Of a stretch of DNA of 8,240 bases, positions 6,108 through 8,240 are shown piece after piece. Position 1 is the first letter of the stretch, and every line of letters begins with the position of its first letter. Source of the stretch: an uncultured bacterium (lineage in GTDB: Bacteria > Auribacterota > Tritonobacteria > UBA1439). Position numbers and translations under genes: made by a program. The DNA lies in contig CALLYX010000181.1 in the NCBI GenBank assembly GCA_937858775.1, positions 1-8,240 of the forward strand, in the 5' to 3' direction. Below the pieces are notes generated by a model. It worked only from the letters and a program-made list of their open reading frames with translations. It was not told the DNA's origin and did not search any database.

Positions 6108-7250
6108 TCAAAACGCGTACAGCAGGCAGCACCGGACGCATCCGGGGAAGATCCCGGCGGCGCGCAGCCGCTTCCGGAATGCGCGGGCGCGCGGGCCGTT
6201 CCACAGCTCCCCGAACGGGCGGTCGTTCAGGTTCCCGTACGAATAGTCGAGGCACGGTAGAACTTCCCCGCTCGGCATGATGAAGCCGCTCAGCCACACC
6301 GCCCGGCACGCGGCTCGGGTCACCGGCCGCGCGCGCTCCGTGTAGTAGCGCCGTATCTGCCGCTCGTCGAGCTCCGGGAGACATTTCACCGCAAGGCGCG
6401 CCCCCGTCCTGCGCGCCATCTCGAGCCCCCCCGCCACGAGCGCCGGGTCGATCATGTCGAGCTCGTGCACGTTCTGCTCCACCACCGGGCAGAAGTCGCC
6501 GCAGGCGCGGTTGTGCCGCTCCACGATCTCCCTGTCCCAGAACCAGAGGTGGGAGAAGAGGAGGCTATCCGCGCCGAACGCCTCCGCGATCCGCGGCATG
6601 GCGCCGAGGACCGCCGTGTTCCGGCTGTTTATGGTGCAGTTTATCCGGACCCTCGGCTTCGCGCGCCCGGCCTCCGCCTTCAGCCGCGCCACCTCGAGCG
6701 CACCCTCCAGCGCCCGCGCAAACGTCCCGCGGACGCCGCGGATCGAGTCGTGGACGTCCTCGGGGCCGTCCACGGAGATGACGATGCTGTCGAGACCGGA
6801 CTCCACCAGCCCCTCGGCGTGCCGGGCGAGAAAAGTGCCGTTCGTCGTGAGCGTGCATACGAACCGCTTCGACTTCGCCAGGCGGATCATCTCCGTCGCC
6901 CGCGGATTCATGAGCGGCTCGCCCCCGCCGAACGACAGAACCGGCTTGAGGACTCCGAAGGAGCCGCACAATCTCTCCACGAGGCCGACGCCGAACTCGC
7001 CCCCGCGCTCCTCCCGCCTGGACCTGATGGACCCTATCTCCTCCCTTCCCCCGTAGAGGTCGCACATATGGCAGGCGAGGTTGCAGCGGTGTGTCAGCTC
7101 GAGGGTCAGGTGGACCGGCGGAAAGGCCCTTCCGTCCCGGAGGAGGAAATAGTCGAGCGGGAGGCGGGCGCGGAGCCTCGCCGCAGCCGCGCGTACGGCG
7201 TAGCCGGGGTCGTCGGCCAGGATGCGCAGATACCTCCTCGCCGCGTTCAC
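6108..7250 (-). CDS. Radical SAM protein with SPASM-like C-terminus
   Basis: A 380-residue radical SAM enzyme. The cluster motif is THRCNLACHMCDLYGG (53-68; Cys56, 60, 63), followed by the conserved LSFGGGEPLMNP, TLTTNGTFL and IVISVDGPEDVHDSIRG, all in standard order. The C-terminal part has Cys315, a GFIMPSGEVLPC loop (Cys333), the YGNLNDRPFGELWNG segment typical of SPASM proteins, and closely spaced Cys371, 374 and 375. These suggest at least one auxiliary iron-sulfur cluster, although the cysteine set looks reduced compared with a full seven-Cys SPASM domain. Related proteins modify peptides or small metabolites, and many occur in surface-polysaccharide loci with unknown substrate. The start is GTG at 7250: GGAGG (7256-7260) is 5 nt upstream, and the codon overlaps the preceding TGA (GTGA). 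The N-terminal ~45 residues are basic and Arg/Ala-rich with no signal peptide. Confidence 0.91.
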   Translation of the reverse strand: MNAARRYLRILADDPGYAVRAAAARLRARLPLDYFLLRDGRAFPPVHLTLELTHRCNLACHMCDLYGGREEIGSIRSRREERGGEFGVGLVERLCGSFGVLKPVLSFGGGEPLMNPRATEMIRLAKSKRFVCTLTTNGTFLARHAEGLVESGLDSIVISVDGPEDVHDSIRGVRGTFARALEGALEVARLKAEAGRAKPRVRINCTINSRNTAVLGAMPRIAEAFGADSLLFSHLWFWDREIVERHNRACGDFCPVVEQNVHELDMIDPALVAGGLEMARRTGARLAVKCLPELDERQIRRYYTERARPVTRAACRAVWLSGFIMPSGEVLPCLDYSYGNLNDRPFGELWNGPRARAFRKRLRAAGIFPGCVRCCLLYAF

Positions 7251-7255
7251 CGCCC

Positions 7256-7260
7256 CCTCC
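7256..7260 (-). promoter_or_regulatory. Shine-Dalgarno GGAGG supporting a GTG start of the SPASM gene
   Basis: GGAGG, inside a purine run GGGAGGGGG, is followed by a 5-nt spacer and the GTG at 7250. It lies in the last codons of the upstream glycosyltransferase tail and supports the non-ATG start. Confidence 0.65.
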
Positions 7261-7381
7261 CACCGAGCCCCTCCAGATAGAGGGCCTCCATCTCCGAAAC
7301 CATGCGGCCGACAGTGAACCGCTCCAGGACCCGCCGCCTGCCCGCCTCCCCCATCGCCCCGCGCATCCGGGCGTCGCGGGC

Positions 7382-7561
7382 CAGGGCGGCCGCGACCTCG
7401 CCGGCGAGGACCGGCCCGGCGAAGCTGGTGCCGCTCCAGGCCGCGAAGCCGGCGACCGCAGGCGGTACAGCCGAGGGACCGAGCAGTTCCTCGATCGCCT
7501 TTGCCGCGTCGGTCCCGTTGAACCTGGCCGGATCGAAGCCGAGTTGCAGGTGGGGAGGGTC
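7382..7561 (-). other. Peptidase S8 (subtilase) catalytic-serine segment, fragment
   Basis: About 60 residues in the same frame as the glycosyltransferase tail contain GFAAWSGTSFAGPVLAGEVA. SGTSFAGPVLAG (7400-7435) is the subtilase active-site block GTS-A-P-VAG, with the nucleophile Ser at 7421-7423. The preceding stretch LGFDPARFNGTDAAKAIEEL resembles the loop region before that block, less diagnostically. The Asp and His blocks that should lie N-terminal are missing, because the opposite strand there already encodes the SGNH protein. The fragment cannot be an active protease. Confidence 0.6.
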
Positions 7562-7590
7562 ACGTCCATGGCGCCTTCTTCGAGGTCTCC

Positions 7591-7631
7591 TGTTCGGGGG
7601 TTTGGGGGATGCCCCACAGAGCGCCCGAACA
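7591..7631 (+). promoter_or_regulatory. Nested inverted repeat enclosing the SGNH start codon
   Basis: An 8-bp perfect inverted repeat, TGTTCGGG (7591-7598) and CCCGAACA (7624-7631), encloses a second one, TGGGG (7603-7607) and CCCCA (7612-7616). The inner loop GATG contains the proposed ATG at 7609-7611. Folded as mRNA, this would hide the start codon. It could be a translational control element or a binding site, or it could arise by chance. No Shine-Dalgarno with good spacing is visible before this ATG. Confidence 0.35.
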
Positions 7632-8240
7632 CGCACCGGATACAGCGCCGGGGAATTCATTCTGGAAACAAGCGGCGTGGATACTGCTTCCGGTACTCCT
7701 TTTTTTCGGCTTTGTGGAGACGGCGGCACGCGTACGCGAACATTGGGTTCCCCCGATGGCCGTGGACGCGGGCCAGGGTTTTGACCCGGCCAGCCTGCTT
7801 TTCACGCCCGCCGCCGACGGCTATTTGGAAACCAACCCCGACAAGCGGGTCTCATTCCAGTACCAGCGTTTTCTCCGCAAAAAGGCCCCTGGAACACTCC
7901 GCGTCTTCGCGCTTGGCGGTTCGTCCGTGAATTACCTGGACTACGAGTTCTCCCAACTCAAATTGGAATTGGAGCAGGCCCTCTCCGGCCGTTATCAGGC
8001 GGTCGAGATCATCAACTGCGGCGGCCTCTCCTACGGCAGCCACCGCCTGGTCCTCGTCGCCGGGGAGATCATCAACTACGCCCCCGACCTCGTCATGGTC
8101 TACTCCGGCCACAACGAGTTCGAGGAGCTGCAGCAGCTCCGCCTGTCCGGCGTGGAGGTCAGGCTCTCCGCGGAGAATGAAGGCGAATACGCCGAAACCG
8201 AACGCCGCCCCATCATTGGAACGAGTGATTCATCGGGCAG
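7609..8240 (+). CDS. Membrane-anchored SGNH/GDSL-type hydrolase, partial (C-terminus beyond the right edge)
   Basis: A plus-strand frame from the ATG at 7609 stays open to the window end (210 complete codons). A short polar N-terminus precedes one membrane helix, AAWILLPVLLFFGFVETAA (22-40), so the rest should lie outside the cytoplasm. The SGNH blocks follow: RVFALGGSSV (98-107, nucleophile Ser105 or Ser106), INCGGLSYGSH (135-145, oxyanion Gly) and PDLVMVYSGHNEFEE (159-173, where GHNE replaces GxND). The catalytic Asp-x-x-His block would lie past the edge. The YSGHNEF form is typical of large SGNH proteins that continue into TPR repeats; that is family knowledge, not visible here. Likely role: ester hydrolysis or acyl transfer on a surface glycan or lipid. 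Codon use differs from the cluster (8 of 18 Glu codons GAA), and the gene is read on the opposite strand, so it is probably not part of the operon. No in-frame start occurs between 7540 and 7609. Confidence 0.85.
   Translation, partial: MPHRAPEHAPDTAPGNSFWKQAAWILLPVLLFFGFVETAARVREHWVPPMAVDAGQGFDPASLLFTPAADGYLETNPDKRVSFQYQRFLRKKAPGTLRVFALGGSSVNYLDYEFSQLKLELEQALSGRYQAVEIINCGGLSYGSHRLVLVAGEIINYAPDLVMVYSGHNEFEELQQLRLSGVEVRLSAENEGEYAETERRPIIGTSDSSG

Larger units (their letters stand above)
7247..7570 (-). pseudogene. Truncated glycosyltransferase (GT4 C-terminal tail) fused in frame to a subtilase segment
   Basis: One minus-strand frame ends at 7247, overlapping the SPASM start. Its last 44 residues (7250-7381) read ARDARMRGAMGEAGRRRV, then ERFTVGRMVSEMEALYLEGL. 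This is the usual C-terminal helix region of a family 4 glycosyltransferase. The residues just before it are not from a glycosyltransferase: they carry the subtilisin active-site signature (see the segment at 7382-7561). The N-terminal donor and acceptor domains expected for a ~370-400 residue GT4 are absent. Upstream of about 7570 the frame is open to 7729 but reads as an antisense shadow of the plus-strand SGNH gene, with no convincing start or ribosome site. I therefore call it a remnant: a deletion fusion, or an assembly chimera, left the 3' end of the first operon gene. A real protein starting at the ATG at 7729 cannot be excluded. Confidence 0.6.

Noticed and set aside
6108..7570. Ribosomal peptide (RiPP) cluster: protease plus SPASM radical SAM plus methyltransferase
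   Set aside because: The protease segment is a 60-residue fragment without its other catalytic blocks. No precursor peptide is seen, and the surrounding genes are polysaccharide genes.
7710..7760. Possible tRNA or GGTRTRT-type translated artefact
   Set aside because: A plus-strand frame reads GDGGTRTRT here, reminiscent of mis-translated tRNA or att sequence, but no cloverleaf with anticodon and T-loop can be drawn, and the SGNH frame runs through it without a break.
8005..8077. 13-base repeat gagatcatcaact (8005-8017 and 8065-8077)
   Set aside because: Both copies encode Glu-Ile-Ile-Asn in normal SGNH domain sequence; likely coincidence of codon choice.

Overview
The window is high-GC bacterial DNA. 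Hand counts give 47/60 G+C at 2941-3000 and 37/60 at 7801-7860. Almost all of it is one tightly packed gene cluster read on the minus strand, from about 7570 down to the left edge. The gene families (two glycosyltransferases, a NodB-type polysaccharide deacetylase resembling those of exosortase/PEP-CTERM (XrtA) loci, a SAM methyltransferase and two radical SAM enzymes) point to assembly and decoration of an extracellular or cell-surface polysaccharide. The organism cannot be named from this sequence. A Gram-negative-type lineage with an XrtA-like exopolysaccharide system is the best inference.

In transcription order (high to low coordinates) the layout is: a broken reading frame at 7247-7570, joining a subtilisin active-site segment to a glycosyltransferase C-terminal tail; a radical SAM/SPASM protein (6108-7250); a class I methyltransferase (5344-5991); a polysaccharide deacetylase (4415-5281); a possible 35-residue coupling ORF (4311-4418); a membrane family 2 glycosyltransferase (3214-4314); a B12-binding-type radical SAM protein (1835-3223); a family 4 glycosyltransferase (582-1838); and an unrecognised membrane-anchored or exported protein with a GTG start that runs off the left edge (1-585). 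Most junctions are 4-base stop/start overlaps (ATGA or GTGA). Four starts have GGAGG with a 5-nt spacer. This suggests one translationally coupled operon.

A possible division of labour (inference): the GT2 enzyme acts at the inner membrane to start or elongate the glycan, GT4 adds further sugars, the deacetylase removes N- or O-acetyl groups, and the methyltransferase and radical SAM enzymes modify sugars, lipids or an unknown substrate. No flippase, polymerase, chain-length regulator or exosortase lies inside the window, so the cluster must continue outside it.

On the right, from 7609 to the edge, a plus-strand gene encodes a membrane-anchored SGNH/GDSL-type hydrolase. Its codon use is clearly different (8 of 18 Glu codons are GAA, against 0 of 11 in the gene at 1-585). 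The interval between the cluster and this gene holds the subtilase/glycosyltransferase chimera and a nested inverted repeat around the SGNH start codon. That makes roughly 7380-7610 the oddest part of the window: a real rearrangement boundary or an assembly junction. I see no rRNA, tRNA, CRISPR array, insertion sequence or clear rho-independent terminator.
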